Part shown: positions 41,533-51,251 of the stretch, one piece after another | Layout of the letters: each line of letters starts with the position of its first letter | Numbering within the stretch: position 1 is the stretch's first letter | Source: CAYZFD01 sp964477735 | Lineage (GTDB): Bacteria; Bacteroidota; Bacteroidia; Flavobacteriales; Flavobacteriaceae | Reading direction: 5' to 3' | NCBI GenBank assembly: GCA_964477735.1 | Contig: CAYZFD010000001.1 | Location: forward strand, 87,149 to 151,148 | DNA length: 64,000 nt | Made by a program: the position numbers and the translations under genes | The notes under the pieces: model-generated | Seen by the model: only the letters and a program-made list of their open reading frames with translations | The model's database searches: none | What the model was told of the DNA's origin: nothing

Positions 41533-44500
41533 ATGAAAAATTTATGTGAAAACTTATTATTCAAGCGGTTCCATGCTGCGAAGCACATGGTTGTCTTGTT
41601 TATCTTTTTTGCTTTTCATTTGGCCTCTGCACAACAGTCTGTTTCGGGCGTTGTATCAGATGAAGCAAGTGGAGCGCCTTTGGCGGGGGTCACCGTCGTA
41701 GAAAAGGGCACAAACAATGGTGTGGTTTCAGATTTTGATGGAAATTTCACCATTCGCGTCGCATCCAGCAATGCGGTTTTAACGTTCTCTTATTTGGGCT
41801 ACAAAACCGTTGAACAAAGTGCTGGAAATGGTGCGCAACTCAACGTAACCATGTCAGAAGACTTCGAAACCCTAGATGAGGTTGTTGTGGTTGACTATGG
41901 TTATGGAAAAGTGAGAAAAGAGAACATGACAGGTTCTGTTGCCAGTATTTCAAGCAAGGAGCTCGCCAACATTCCTGTTTCAAGTGCGGCCGAAGCTTTG
42001 TCTGGTCGTTTGCCAGGGGTAAAGGTTACAACTTCTGATGGTGAGCCTGGTGCTGAAATTACCATTCGTGTTCGTGGAGGGGGATCTATCACACAAGACA
42101 ACTCTCCCCTCTATGTTGTTGATGGGTTCATTGTGAGCTCTATCAGTGACATTCCGCCCACAGATATTTTGTCTATCGACGTACTAAAGGATGCTGCAGC
42201 TACAGCTGTATATGGTGCACAGGCTTCAAACGGGGTTGTGGTGATCACCACCAAGAGTCCCTCAGAGGGCAAGGTAGAAGTCGCCTACAACAACTTTTTT
42301 CAATTTAACACACTTCCCGAAGATAGAAGATATGAGGTGTTATCCCCTTATGAATTTGTGTTGGCCAACTATGAGTATTCACTCCTAAAAGGGGCTACTG
42401 ATTTGCAAAGATTTGAAAGATTTTTCGGAGTTTATGATGATTTAGATCTCTACAAATCCAAGCAAGGAACCGACTGGCAAGATGAACTCTTTGGAGGGCC
42501 AAGAATGTCTGCGTTTCATAATTTCACTGTGAGCGGTGGTACAGAAATGACAAAGATGAGATTGAGTGTTTCGAAAAACCAAGATGAAGGTTTGTTAGAG
42601 GGCTCAGCATATGACCGTACCGCCATTAACTTTAAGGTCAATCAAAAAATTAGTGAGAAGTTAATTTTGGATGTTTCTACACGTCTAACTTCTACTCAAA
42701 TTGATGGGGCTGGTACTTCCACCAATGCTCAGCTTAAAATTAAAGATGCTGTTCAAACCCGACCTGTGAACGGGATTGCCGATGAGCTTGACATTGATTT
42801 AACGAACATCAATTCTGATGACGATTTTCAGTCCTTTTTGCTCAGCCTTGTGAACCCTAAAGAGTTGGTGAAACAAGACTGGAGACAACGCAATGACAAG
42901 GATTACATCATAAATGCAAGCTTGTCTTGGAATGTAACCGATGATTTAACTTTTAAAACTTCTTACACCAACAACAGACGTTTTAGAGAAGATCTACGTT
43001 TTTATGGGCCTCTTACAAGTGAGTCTTACCAAAACGGAGGGAGCATGCCTTTGGGTAAAAAGACCAATACCGACTATGAGTCCTACAGGCTGATTAACAC
43101 CCTTAACTTTAGAAAGGAATGGGGAAAAAACAAATTTGACGCACTGATTGGTAATGAAATTTCATCAAGTGGTGGGAAAGAGTTTTTCTTAAGAGCCGAA
43201 GATTTTCGTTTGTCCATAACACCCGAAGAACTTTTTGCTAACATGGCCTTTGGTCGTGCCGATCAACACTACACAAGAGATTTTACCAATTCTAACAGAG
43301 AATCTTATTTTGGGCGTTTAGACTATCAATTCAACAACCTTATTGTTCTAACAGGAACCTTCCGTGCCGATCAATCGAGTCGTTTCTCGAAAGAAAATCG
43401 TTTAGGATTCTTCCCCGCAGGAGCACTAGCCGTTAAACTCGATAAATTGGAATTTTTCAAAAGCCTAGGCTTTATTGACCAATTGAAAGTACGTTTAACA
43501 TATGGTGAAACAGGTAACGACCGAATTGATGCCACCGCAACGCAATTCTTGTTTAGCGCAACTACTGATAGAGGGGTAGGATTTAACAATTACTTCAATG
43601 TCTATTACACCCCAAGCAGCTCTGCTTTGTATAACCCCGATTTGGTTTGGGAAACAACAGCCAGTGCCAACCTAGGGCTTGACTTTGGATTGTTTAACAA
43701 CAGAATTAGAGGGTCTTTAGATGTTTATCAGAACACGACAAGAGATCTTCTATTGCAGTCTGCCATCCCAAACAATACTGGATTTAATACGCAGTGGAAC
43801 AATGTAGGATCTACCCAAAACCAAGGTTTTGAATTGGGGTTAAATGCAGCACTTGTCCGCAATGATAATTTCAATATGTCATTAGACTTTAATATTGGTA
43901 AAAACGATTTCAGAATAGTTGAGCTTGATGGCACAACCGAAAGATTCGAACGTTCAAATTGGGCAAGTACAGACCTTAATAACATCAACGATTACTACCT
44001 TCAGCTCGGAGGAAGAGTTGGTGATATTTATGGATATGTAACCGATGGATATTATGCCACTTCAGACTTTGCTTCATACGACGCTTCCTCTGATAAATAT
44101 ACACTCAATGCCGATGTGCCTTCATCTGGAGCAGTTGTAGGAAACATCAACGTAAGACCAGGATTCTTAAAATTAAAAGACCTCAATGGTGATGGTGCTA
44201 TTAATGCTGATGACAGAACAGTTATCGGAAATGCAACTCCAGATTTCCAAGGTGGTTTTGGATTGAATCTTAACTTTAAAAACTTTGACTTGTCATCGTT
44301 CTTCAACTTCCAAGTTGGAAATGAAGTGTATAACACAGGAAAGATTCAATATAACCAATTTAGAAGGGTTACTTTCGGCAATATGCTAAACACCATGAAC
44401 ATGGCGAATCGCTTTAGTTATTTAGATGTTGATGGAACCTATACTGGAACTGCTGGAGGTTTAGTGACCGATCTTGATGATTTGGCCGCGATGAACCAAG

Positions 44501-44814
44501 GCAAAACCATGTGGTCGCATGCAAGTCACGGAATCGCTGGTGCAGTGATTCACTCTTGGGCTGTTGAAGACGGATCTTTCATAAGGTTGAACAACCTTAC
44601 CCTGGGATATACCTTGCCTCAAACCCTATCCTCAAAGTTCGGAGTTTCTAGGTTAAGAATGTTTGCAACAGGTCGAAACCTAAAAATCTGGACAAATTAT
44701 TCAGGTTATGACCCTGAAGTTGACAACATCAAAAACCCATTAACCCCTGGGGTTGACTACTCTTCTTTCCCAAGAAGTCGTTCTTATACAATTGGTCTAA
44801 ACATTACTTTTTAA
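41533..44814 (+). CDS. SusC-like TonB-dependent outer-membrane transporter
   Basis: 1093 residues from the ATG at 41533. The longer frame from 41470 is rejected because it would place the operator inside the coding region and precede the signal peptide (LFIFFAFHLASAQ). The N-terminal carboxypeptidase-regulatory-like domain (about 38-120, VSGVVSDEASGAPLAGVTV) is followed by the TonB plug (VVDYGYGKVRKENMTGS, then LPGVKVTT and YVVDGF) and a 22-strand barrel ending LNITF. It imports oligogalacturonides together with the SusD protein encoded 3 bp downstream. Confidence 0.96.
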   Translation: MKNLCENLLFKRFHAAKHMVVLFIFFAFHLASAQQSVSGVVSDEASGAPLAGVTVVEKGTNNGVVSDFDGNFTIRVASSNAVLTFSYLGYKTVEQSAGNGAQLNVTMSEDFETLDEVVVVDYGYGKVRKENMTGSVASISSKELANIPVSSAAEALSGRLPGVKVTTSDGEPGAEITIRVRGGGSITQDNSPLYVVDGFIVSSISDIPPTDILSIDVLKDAAATAVYGAQASNGVVVITTKSPSEGKVEVAYNNFFQFNTLPEDRRYEVLSPYEFVLANYEYSLLKGATDLQRFERFFGVYDDLDLYKSKQGTDWQDELFGGPRMSAFHNFTVSGGTEMTKMRLSVSKNQDEGLLEGSAYDRTAINFKVNQKISEKLILDVSTRLTSTQIDGAGTSTNAQLKIKDAVQTRPVNGIADELDIDLTNINSDDDFQSFLLSLVNPKELVKQDWRQRNDKDYIINASLSWNVTDDLTFKTSYTNNRRFREDLRFYGPLTSESYQNGGSMPLGKKTNTDYESYRLINTLNFRKEWGKNKFDALIGNEISSSGGKEFFLRAEDFRLSITPEELFANMAFGRADQHYTRDFTNSNRESYFGRLDYQFNNLIVLTGTFRADQSSRFSKENRLGFFPAGALAVKLDKLEFFKSLGFIDQLKVRLTYGETGNDRIDATATQFLFSATTDRGVGFNNYFNVYYTPSSSALYNPDLVWETTASANLGLDFGLFNNRIRGSLDVYQNTTRDLLLQSAIPNNTGFNTQWNNVGSTQNQGFELGLNAALVRNDNFNMSLDFNIGKNDFRIVELDGTTERFERSNWASTDLNNINDYYLQLGGRVGDIYGYVTDGYYATSDFASYDASSDKYTLNADVPSSGAVVGNINVRPGFLKLKDLNGDGAINADDRTVIGNATPDFQGGFGLNLNFKNFDLSSFFNFQVGNEVYNTGKIQYNQFRRVTFGNMLNTMNMANRFSYLDVDGTYTGTAGGLVTDLDDLAAMNQGKTMWSHASHGIAGAVIHSWAVEDGSFIRLNNLTLGYTLPQTLSSKFGVSRLRMFATGRNLKIWTNYSGYDPEVDNIKNPLTPGVDYSSFPRSRSYTIGLNITF

Positions 44815-44817
44815 TCC

Positions 44818-46650
44818 ATGAAAACACTAAAAAACATTATTGTAAAATCAACATTCATCATCGGTGCAAGCTTGATGTTGAGTTCTTGTGAAAAGGATTT
44901 TCTTGATCCTGCATCACTTTCTACATTCGACAAAAACTTCGTGTTTTCTAACGTTGATGATGCACGAAATGCCGTAAACGCCATTTACTCACACTTCAAT
45001 CAAGATGCTTTCAGGTCACGTTTATCGAATAACATGACAGGAAACACAGACATTGAGCATTCATCAGGATGGACTTCCGACGGAGACAGATACCAAATTT
45101 GGCGCCTAGATGCGGTGACTTCAAACCGTGATTTAGACATTGTTTGGACCTATGCTTTTAGAGCCATCCGAGACGCCAATATTGCCATTGAGGGGATTAA
45201 CGCCAGCGGAAATCTAGAAGCCAACGATGCTGTGACCCGAAACACTTTTAATCATTTGTTGGGAGAAGCACACACGCTCAGAGCCTATTGGTATAGCATG
45301 CTATGCTACTTCTTTGGTGATGTACCCTATGTGACCTCTGCTCCTGTTGCAGGAGGTAATTTTTTACTTCCCAAAACAGACCGCAATGAAATTCTTTCTG
45401 CTGAAATTGAGGCCCTAAAAAGTGTTGAAGAAAACATGCAATGGGCCGATCAACTGCGATATGGAGTTGAGCAAGTGAACAGAGAATATACCCTAGGTAT
45501 GATTGCAAGATTAGCCCTTCAAAGAGGGGGCTATTTTCTTAAGCCAGACCTTACTCTAGACCGTGCTTCAGACTTTGCAGATTATTATCAAGTTGCACAT
45601 ACCTATACCAAAAAGTTAATCGACAACAAAGACAGAGAACTTCCAACAGATTTTCGTCAAATTTTCATGAATTTACACAAGTTCATCAAGCCGGTTAATG
45701 AAGAAATTCTTTTCGAAGTGCCCTTCCCCATTGGAAGTGGTGATGTAGCCTGGAATATTGGTATTGATGTGGTGGGTGGTGCCAACGCTAGCCACGACTA
45801 TGGCTCTGGTAATAACTACATGAAAATGCCATTGACCTATTTCCTTTCTTTTGATTCTAAAGACCTTCGAAGAGAAGTCACTTGTGGATTATACCGCATT
45901 GATGAGAATTTTGAATATGACTGGATTACAAGAGGAATTTCTCAAGGAAAATTTGGCCGCCATTGGCTAGACAATCCTCCTGGGAAATCAACCGCAAAAG
46001 GAACCGGAATTAACTGGCCCATGCTAAGATATGCCGATATTTTGCTCATGTTTGCAGAAGCAGAAAACGAACTTAACGGTCCAACTGCTGCTGCAAAAGA
46101 GGCCCTCACCAGAGTACGTAAAAGAGCCTTTGATGCTGCCGACTGGACGGATAAAGTTGATCAGTATGTGACCAACGTTTCCAGTTCAAAAGCCGATTTC
46201 TTTAACGCCATTGTTGACGAAAGAGCATGGGAGTTTGGTGGTGAAATGATTCGTAAATACGAACTCATTCGATGGGGACTTTATGATGATAAGGTAGAAG
46301 CCACAGTTCAAGGCCTTAAAGATTTGGCCGATAAAATAGACACTGCAGCCACCTACGATCTCCCTGATTACATCTATTGGAGAGTGAATGGAAGTGGTGA
46401 GTTTGAAGTGTACAATCCTGATTTTTATGTAGCAGCAGCTCCCGACGAAACCTGGAATAGACAATCTTTTGTTGCCGGGTTATGGAATAGCTCCACCTCA
46501 AACTATCAAGATTATATTCTTAGAGACTGGGAAAACCATCTATCGCCCTCTTGGGGAGGTGATTTCCCTCGCTATATATTCCCAATTCCAACTTCAGCAG
46601 TTGAAGCTAGTCAAGGGACACTTAAAAACGATGGTTACCAATTTAATTAA
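44818..46650 (+). CDS. SusD-like nutrient-binding lipoprotein
   Basis: 610 residues with lipoprotein signal (SLMLSSC, Cys24) followed by EKD, an acidic start that fits surface export. The N-terminal TPR-rich SusD domain (about 30-220: GEAHTLRAYWYSMLCYFFGDVPYV) and the C-terminal RagB/SusD region (LRYADILLMFAEAENELNGP; VDERAWEFGGEMIRKYELIRWG) are clear. It caps the SusC channel and binds pectin fragments. Its TAA shares one base with an ATG of the next frame (TAATG). Confidence 0.96.
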   Translation: MKTLKNIIVKSTFIIGASLMLSSCEKDFLDPASLSTFDKNFVFSNVDDARNAVNAIYSHFNQDAFRSRLSNNMTGNTDIEHSSGWTSDGDRYQIWRLDAVTSNRDLDIVWTYAFRAIRDANIAIEGINASGNLEANDAVTRNTFNHLLGEAHTLRAYWYSMLCYFFGDVPYVTSAPVAGGNFLLPKTDRNEILSAEIEALKSVEENMQWADQLRYGVEQVNREYTLGMIARLALQRGGYFLKPDLTLDRASDFADYYQVAHTYTKKLIDNKDRELPTDFRQIFMNLHKFIKPVNEEILFEVPFPIGSGDVAWNIGIDVVGGANASHDYGSGNNYMKMPLTYFLSFDSKDLRREVTCGLYRIDENFEYDWITRGISQGKFGRHWLDNPPGKSTAKGTGINWPMLRYADILLMFAEAENELNGPTAAAKEALTRVRKRAFDAADWTDKVDQYVTNVSSSKADFFNAIVDERAWEFGGEMIRKYELIRWGLYDDKVEATVQGLKDLADKIDTAATYDLPDYIYWRVNGSGEFEVYNPDFYVAAAPDETWNRQSFVAGLWNSSTSNYQDYILRDWENHLSPSWGGDFPRYIFPIPTSAVEASQGTLKNDGYQFN

Positions 46651-46661
46651 TGCCTATCACA

Positions 46662-48314
46662 ATGAAAAAACATAACATTATTTTACAAAATCTTAAGCTT
46701 TTTACCTTCTTGTTATTAGGGGTGTTGGCTTTTATCGGATGCGAAAAAGACGAGGCTACCTCCGAAGAACAAGTTCGGATGTTTCGCCCTGTTTTAAATG
46801 AAGATTTGTTTGCAGAAGGCAATCATATTATTGTCAATATGGGCAAACTAAAATCTGCCATAAGCTACTACATCGAGGTGAGTAGAGACAGTTTTGCTAC
46901 CGTTGATTACCAAATTTCATCGGACACCAATTATGTCAGAATCAACAACGATCTTATTGGGGAAGATCTTTTCTGGAACGCACTTTACCAAGTGAGAGGA
47001 AAAGCAGTGCACGCAGACGCTAATTTTGATAGTAAATTATCAGACTTTGGATCTGTTAGAACAGAAAAGTTTCCGAGTATCTTATACTCTCCAGTCTCCT
47101 ATGACATGATTGACGTTGCTGCTCGTATGAGATGGCAATTGTTGGGTGCTGCAGTAACGCATGTAAAAGTCTATGCCGCAGACGACCTGAAACTCAAAAC
47201 TCCGTTGGCTGTTGTAGAAGTTCCTACCGCTGACCAAGCCGCTGGCCAAACCATTGTGGGGGGATTAAACCCCCTAACAACCTATCAGTTGGCCATCTTT
47301 AGTGGGGAAACTTTGAGAGGTTGGGAAAACTATACGACGATCGCCGCTGATATTGACCCCACTGCAGCCAATGTGGTTGACCTCAGAGAATCCACCTCGA
47401 CTTCAGACCTTCAAACGGCCATGGCTTCTGCTGCAGAAGGCGCTATTTTGTTGGTGAGCCATGGTTCAGAACATATAATCGATGCGCCATCGCCTGTGAG
47501 CTCTTCCTTTACGGTTCGTGCAGCGCTTGGGTTTGGCCCTCAAAAAGCAAAAGTAGTCATGCCTGCCAACTTAGACTTGGCCAGCGGTGCTACTGTAGAT
47601 CACATTCGTTTCGTGAATCTTGAACTTAGAGGTACAGATTGGGGTGCAAAATATGTAATGAACGTCAGTCAGCCCGGAACCATCAATGAAGTGAGATTCG
47701 ACAATTGTTTTATCACCAACCACAGAGGTGTATTTAGAATTAAAACAAATGGCGTTACCCTCGACAAATACATCATTAACGAGTCTATTGTGGATAGTAT
47801 TGGTTCATATGCTGTGGTTACGCAAGATAAAAATGGAAGTGTGCTGAATCATATTGAATTCACTAAGAGTACGTTCAACCACTTACAGTATTATTTTATT
47901 GTATCTAGAAACAATTCAGAAACCATCAACATTGAAGATTGTACCATAGCAAACGCTACAGATGGAAGAGAGTTATTTAGATATCGTGAGGCTGGCTTAG
48001 ATCAAGTTACGGGTGGAATCAATATTTCAAACACCATTTTAGGCCGTCGATGGGATTACAAAAATGAAGAATTATACGGTGTGAAGGGTATTCAAGGACT
48101 GGATCAAACGGTATTCAATGTGTCCAATTGTTTTTCAACAACCGATTTAGTTTGGGATGGAGACAATTCAATACCAAACTTCCCGCTAGGAAATGCTGGC
48201 GCCACCCAAGAAGAACTTTGGGTTGATCCTGACAGCGGTGATTTTAATTTTGAAGACAAAGGCTTCATTGGAAAATCATCTGCAGGAGATCCAAGATGGA
48301 GAGTTCAATTATAA
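46662..48314 (+). CDS. Surface lipoprotein with DUF4957/DUF5123-like beta-helix
   Basis: About 550 residues from the ATG at 46662 (an ATG at 46650 overlaps the SusD stop). The lipoprotein signal ends FIGC, followed by acidic EKDEATSEE. The first half (30-230) looks like two fibronectin-type or beta-sandwich domains; the second half (250-550) is a beta-helix with repeats of the VRFDNCFITNHRGVFRI kind, ending FIGKSSAGDPRWRVQL, the C-terminus seen in DUF5123 proteins. It occupies the SusE/SusF position, so glycan binding is the simplest role. Lyase activity cannot be excluded, because the fold is shared with pectate lyases. Confidence 0.75.
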   Translation: MKKHNIILQNLKLFTFLLLGVLAFIGCEKDEATSEEQVRMFRPVLNEDLFAEGNHIIVNMGKLKSAISYYIEVSRDSFATVDYQISSDTNYVRINNDLIGEDLFWNALYQVRGKAVHADANFDSKLSDFGSVRTEKFPSILYSPVSYDMIDVAARMRWQLLGAAVTHVKVYAADDLKLKTPLAVVEVPTADQAAGQTIVGGLNPLTTYQLAIFSGETLRGWENYTTIAADIDPTAANVVDLRESTSTSDLQTAMASAAEGAILLVSHGSEHIIDAPSPVSSSFTVRAALGFGPQKAKVVMPANLDLASGATVDHIRFVNLELRGTDWGAKYVMNVSQPGTINEVRFDNCFITNHRGVFRIKTNGVTLDKYIINESIVDSIGSYAVVTQDKNGSVLNHIEFTKSTFNHLQYYFIVSRNNSETINIEDCTIANATDGRELFRYREAGLDQVTGGINISNTILGRRWDYKNEELYGVKGIQGLDQTVFNVSNCFSTTDLVWDGDNSIPNFPLGNAGATQEELWVDPDSGDFNFEDKGFIGKSSAGDPRWRVQL

Positions 48315-48334
48315 ATCAATTCGTAATATCATTC

Positions 48335-48366
48335 AAACAAGGCGTTTTTTCTAAGGCGCCTTGTTT
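48335..48366 (+). terminator. Hairpin with T-tract directly before the PL1 lipoprotein start
   Basis: AAACAAGGCG (48335-48344) pairs with CGCCTTGTTT (48357-48366) in a 10-bp stem, with T-rich bases after it (TTGTTT). The next ATG is at 48382, 16 bp on. It may stop much of the SusCD transcript and let the enzyme genes be made at lower level. Confidence 0.7.
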
Positions 48367-48381
48367 TTGTTTAATCTCACC

Positions 48382-49926
48382 ATGAAAAAACACCTATTTC
48401 TATTTGTTTTCTTGACCCTTTCTTTTTTAGGAAGTTGTGCAACAGAAAACCCAATTCAACTACCCCAACAATCACAAAACTCAGACAACTCTGATGACAG
48501 CAGTGACAATTCTTCCACTACTGACAACAGCAACACCGGTGGTGACAACTCCACTAGTGACCAGCCAGTACAATCAAGCGACGAAACTAAAGCTTTTCCG
48601 TCTGCTGAGGGTTTTGGAATGAATACTACTGGAGGGCGTGGTGGAAAGGTCTTGTTTGTGACCAATCTCAACGATGATGGAGCAGGAAGTTTTAGACGTG
48701 CCATAAACACAAGTGGCGCCCGATATATTTTGTTTAAAGTATCAGGCACCATTCAATTAAAATCATCACTTTCGGTTAACATAGGAAACCTCACCATTGC
48801 TGGACAAACGGCCCCTGGAGATGGGATTTGCATTGCTGGATATCCTTTTTCAATTAATGCCGACAATGTGATCATTCGTTTTATGAGATTTAGGCTGGGA
48901 GACATCAATAATGTAGAGGCTGATGGTCTTGAGTCGAGGTTTCACAAAAACATTATTATAGACCATTGCTCTGTAAGTTGGTCAGTTGATGAATGCCTGT
49001 CTTTTTATGGCAATGAAAACACAACCATTCAGTGGACTTTTGTTACTGAAAGCTTGCGATCTTCTGTACATTCCAAAGGTAACCATGGTTATGGAGGTAT
49101 TTGGGGCGGTAAATACGCCAGTTTTCATCACAACTTAATTGCGCATCACGACAGTCGAAATCCAAGGCTTGGCGAACCAGCAGGAGATGTTTTTGCCCTA
49201 ACCGATTTGGTTGACTTAAGAAACAACGTCATCTACAATTGGGGAGGCAATAGTGCCTATGGTGGCGAAGCCATGAACGTGAATATTGTCAATTGTTATT
49301 ACAAACCAGGCCCGGCATCAAAAAACACGAGTCGCATCATTTCTATCGATAAAAATACGGACAGCTCTACGCCCATTTACAACAAATGGGGAAAATACTA
49401 TATTAGAGGAAATGTTATGGAAGGCAATGCCTCGGTCACAAACAACAACTGGAAGTATGGAGTAGAAAATCAGTTTAACAGCAAGTATGGCACTTTAACC
49501 CAGTCTGAACTTGATCAAATCAACATTAGTGAACCACACAACATTAACAACAATGTGGTTACGCATACTGCCCAAGAAGCCTACGAAAAAGTGTTGGAAG
49601 TGGGAGGCGCTTCATTGGCTAGAGACGTTAACGACAAACGAATTGTTCGTGAAGTCGAAAACAAAAACTACACTTTCAGCGGATCTGCTGGAAGCACGAA
49701 TGGTTTGATTGACTCGCAGAAAGATGTGGGCGGTTGGCCAGCTTTAAACAGTGCAACATATCCCACAGACAGTTCAGGTGATGGCATGCCAGATGCTTGG
49801 AAAGAAAGCATGAAATTATCGGTTTCTGCAAACAACCCCAACGGAAATGAGCTAAGCACTGCGTACGATAACATCGAAGTTTATATCAACAGTTTGGTTA
49901 AAGAAATTGTAGAAAAACAAAAGTAG
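48382..49926 (+). CDS. Pectate lyase, PL1 family, surface-type lipoprotein
   Basis: 514 residues from the ATG at 48382 (the in-frame TTG at 48361 lies within the hairpin and is rejected). Lipoprotein signal FLGSC, Cys19, then a linker of about 50 residues made mostly of Asn, Asp, Ser, Thr and Gln (about 22-70). The PL1 beta-helix runs from about 74 (AFPSAEGFGMNTTGGRGG) with VSGTIQL, IIIDHCSVSWSVDE, HGYGGIWGGKYASFHHN and the SRNPRLGE arginine motif. It should cleave polygalacturonate by beta-elimination at the surface. The C-terminal DSSGDGMPDAWKESM segment resembles one dockerin-like or calcium-type repeat. It is paralogous to the next gene. Confidence 0.9.
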   Translation: MKKHLFLFVFLTLSFLGSCATENPIQLPQQSQNSDNSDDSSDNSSTTDNSNTGGDNSTSDQPVQSSDETKAFPSAEGFGMNTTGGRGGKVLFVTNLNDDGAGSFRRAINTSGARYILFKVSGTIQLKSSLSVNIGNLTIAGQTAPGDGICIAGYPFSINADNVIIRFMRFRLGDINNVEADGLESRFHKNIIIDHCSVSWSVDECLSFYGNENTTIQWTFVTESLRSSVHSKGNHGYGGIWGGKYASFHHNLIAHHDSRNPRLGEPAGDVFALTDLVDLRNNVIYNWGGNSAYGGEAMNVNIVNCYYKPGPASKNTSRIISIDKNTDSSTPIYNKWGKYYIRGNVMEGNASVTNNNWKYGVENQFNSKYGTLTQSELDQINISEPHNINNNVVTHTAQEAYEKVLEVGGASLARDVNDKRIVREVENKNYTFSGSAGSTNGLIDSQKDVGGWPALNSATYPTDSSGDGMPDAWKESMKLSVSANNPNGNELSTAYDNIEVYINSLVKEIVEKQK

Positions 49927-49927
49927 C

Positions 49928-51241
49928 ATGCCTAAAAACATAAAGCACTTCACCTCGATCTTTTTCTTGACAGCGTTTTCACTTGTTTCAGCTCAAGAGC
50001 TGGCTTTTCCAACAGCTGAAGGATTTGGAAAGTTCGCCACTGGTGGTAGAGAAGGCGTTTTATATAGAGTCACCAATTTAAACGACCAGGGTGAGGGCAG
50101 TTTAAGAAATGGCATTAAACAAAAAAAGGCACGCATCATTGTTTTTGATGTGGCCGGAACCATTTTTCTAGAATCTGCAATAAGTGTCAATTACGGAGAT
50201 TTAACCATTTTGGGACAAACAGCGCCTGCGCCTGGAATCACAATTTCGGGTTATCCTTTCGAAATTCAATCCGACAATGTTATCGTTCGATATATGACAA
50301 TAAAATTGGGGGATATCAACAAGGTTGAGGGCGACGCTTTAGAGTGTAAAGACACCAGAAATGTAATTTTAGACCATTTGTCAATTGGATGGGGGGTTGA
50401 TGAAAATGCTTCGTTTTATCGAAACCAAAACTTCACCATACAATGGTGTTCCGTTTCAGAGTCACTCAACAACTCACTACACAAAAAAGGGGCTCATGGC
50501 TATGGGGGTATTTGGGGTGGAAGACAAGTGAGTTTTCACCACAATTTTTTGGCATGCAACGCAAGTCGAAACCCCAGATTTTGCGGTTCAAGAGCTTATT
50601 TAAGAAACACAGACGAGCATGTTTCTTTCTATAATAATGTTGTTTACAACTGGAGCGAGTATGCCGTTTATGGTGGCGAAGCAGGAACCTATAACATCAT
50701 CAACAACATGTTTGTTCCAGGCCCTGCTACTGCGAAATCTAAAAGAGCACATTTCCTAACGCCCTATGAACCCTATGGAGGGTATTATGTAGCCGGAAAC
50801 CATTTGTGGGGAAATGAAGCAGTGAACATAGACAACACTAAGGGCGTTAACATCAAAGAAATTGAATCTGTTTGGCAATCTGAACCCTACCCTATGCTTG
50901 ACAAAGAGTTCATTGAACCAACTTTCTTGGCCTTCGAAAAAGTGTTGAGATTTGCAGGGAATAGTATCAATCGTGACAAAGCCGACTTGCGTATTTTTTC
51001 ATATTTAATTGACAATACTAAGCCCCAAGGCATTGGAATTATTGATTCGCAAGAACAAGTGGGCGGATGGGAAACAAATCAGCCTTTTATTCCAAAAATA
51101 GACTCAGATCTAGATGGTATGCCTGATGCCTGGGAAATAAGCCATGACCTCGACCCAAACACCTACAACCCCATGGAAAAGCAATGTCACCCCTATTACA
51201 CGAATATTGAAGTATATAGCCAAAACTGCATTAACCTTTAA
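49928..51241 (+). CDS. Pectate lyase, PL1 family, without lipid anchor
   Basis: 437 residues with a signal peptide ending LVSAQ and no lipobox. The PL1 helix starts at about 25 (LAFPTAEGFGKFATGGREG) and shares VAGTIFL, VILDHLSIGWGVDE, HGYGGIWGGRQVSFHHNF and SRNPRFCGSR with its neighbour, so the two are paralogues. The C-terminus has the same DSDLDGMPDAWEISHDL segment. Lacking an anchor, it is probably periplasmic, cutting imported oligosaccharides. It starts 2 bp after the first PL1 gene. Confidence 0.9.
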   Translation: MPKNIKHFTSIFFLTAFSLVSAQELAFPTAEGFGKFATGGREGVLYRVTNLNDQGEGSLRNGIKQKKARIIVFDVAGTIFLESAISVNYGDLTILGQTAPAPGITISGYPFEIQSDNVIVRYMTIKLGDINKVEGDALECKDTRNVILDHLSIGWGVDENASFYRNQNFTIQWCSVSESLNNSLHKKGAHGYGGIWGGRQVSFHHNFLACNASRNPRFCGSRAYLRNTDEHVSFYNNVVYNWSEYAVYGGEAGTYNIINNMFVPGPATAKSKRAHFLTPYEPYGGYYVAGNHLWGNEAVNIDNTKGVNIKEIESVWQSEPYPMLDKEFIEPTFLAFEKVLRFAGNSINRDKADLRIFSYLIDNTKPQGIGIIDSQEQVGGWETNQPFIPKIDSDLDGMPDAWEISHDLDPNTYNPMEKQCHPYYTNIEVYSQNCINL

Positions 51242-51251
51242 GCAATAGAAT

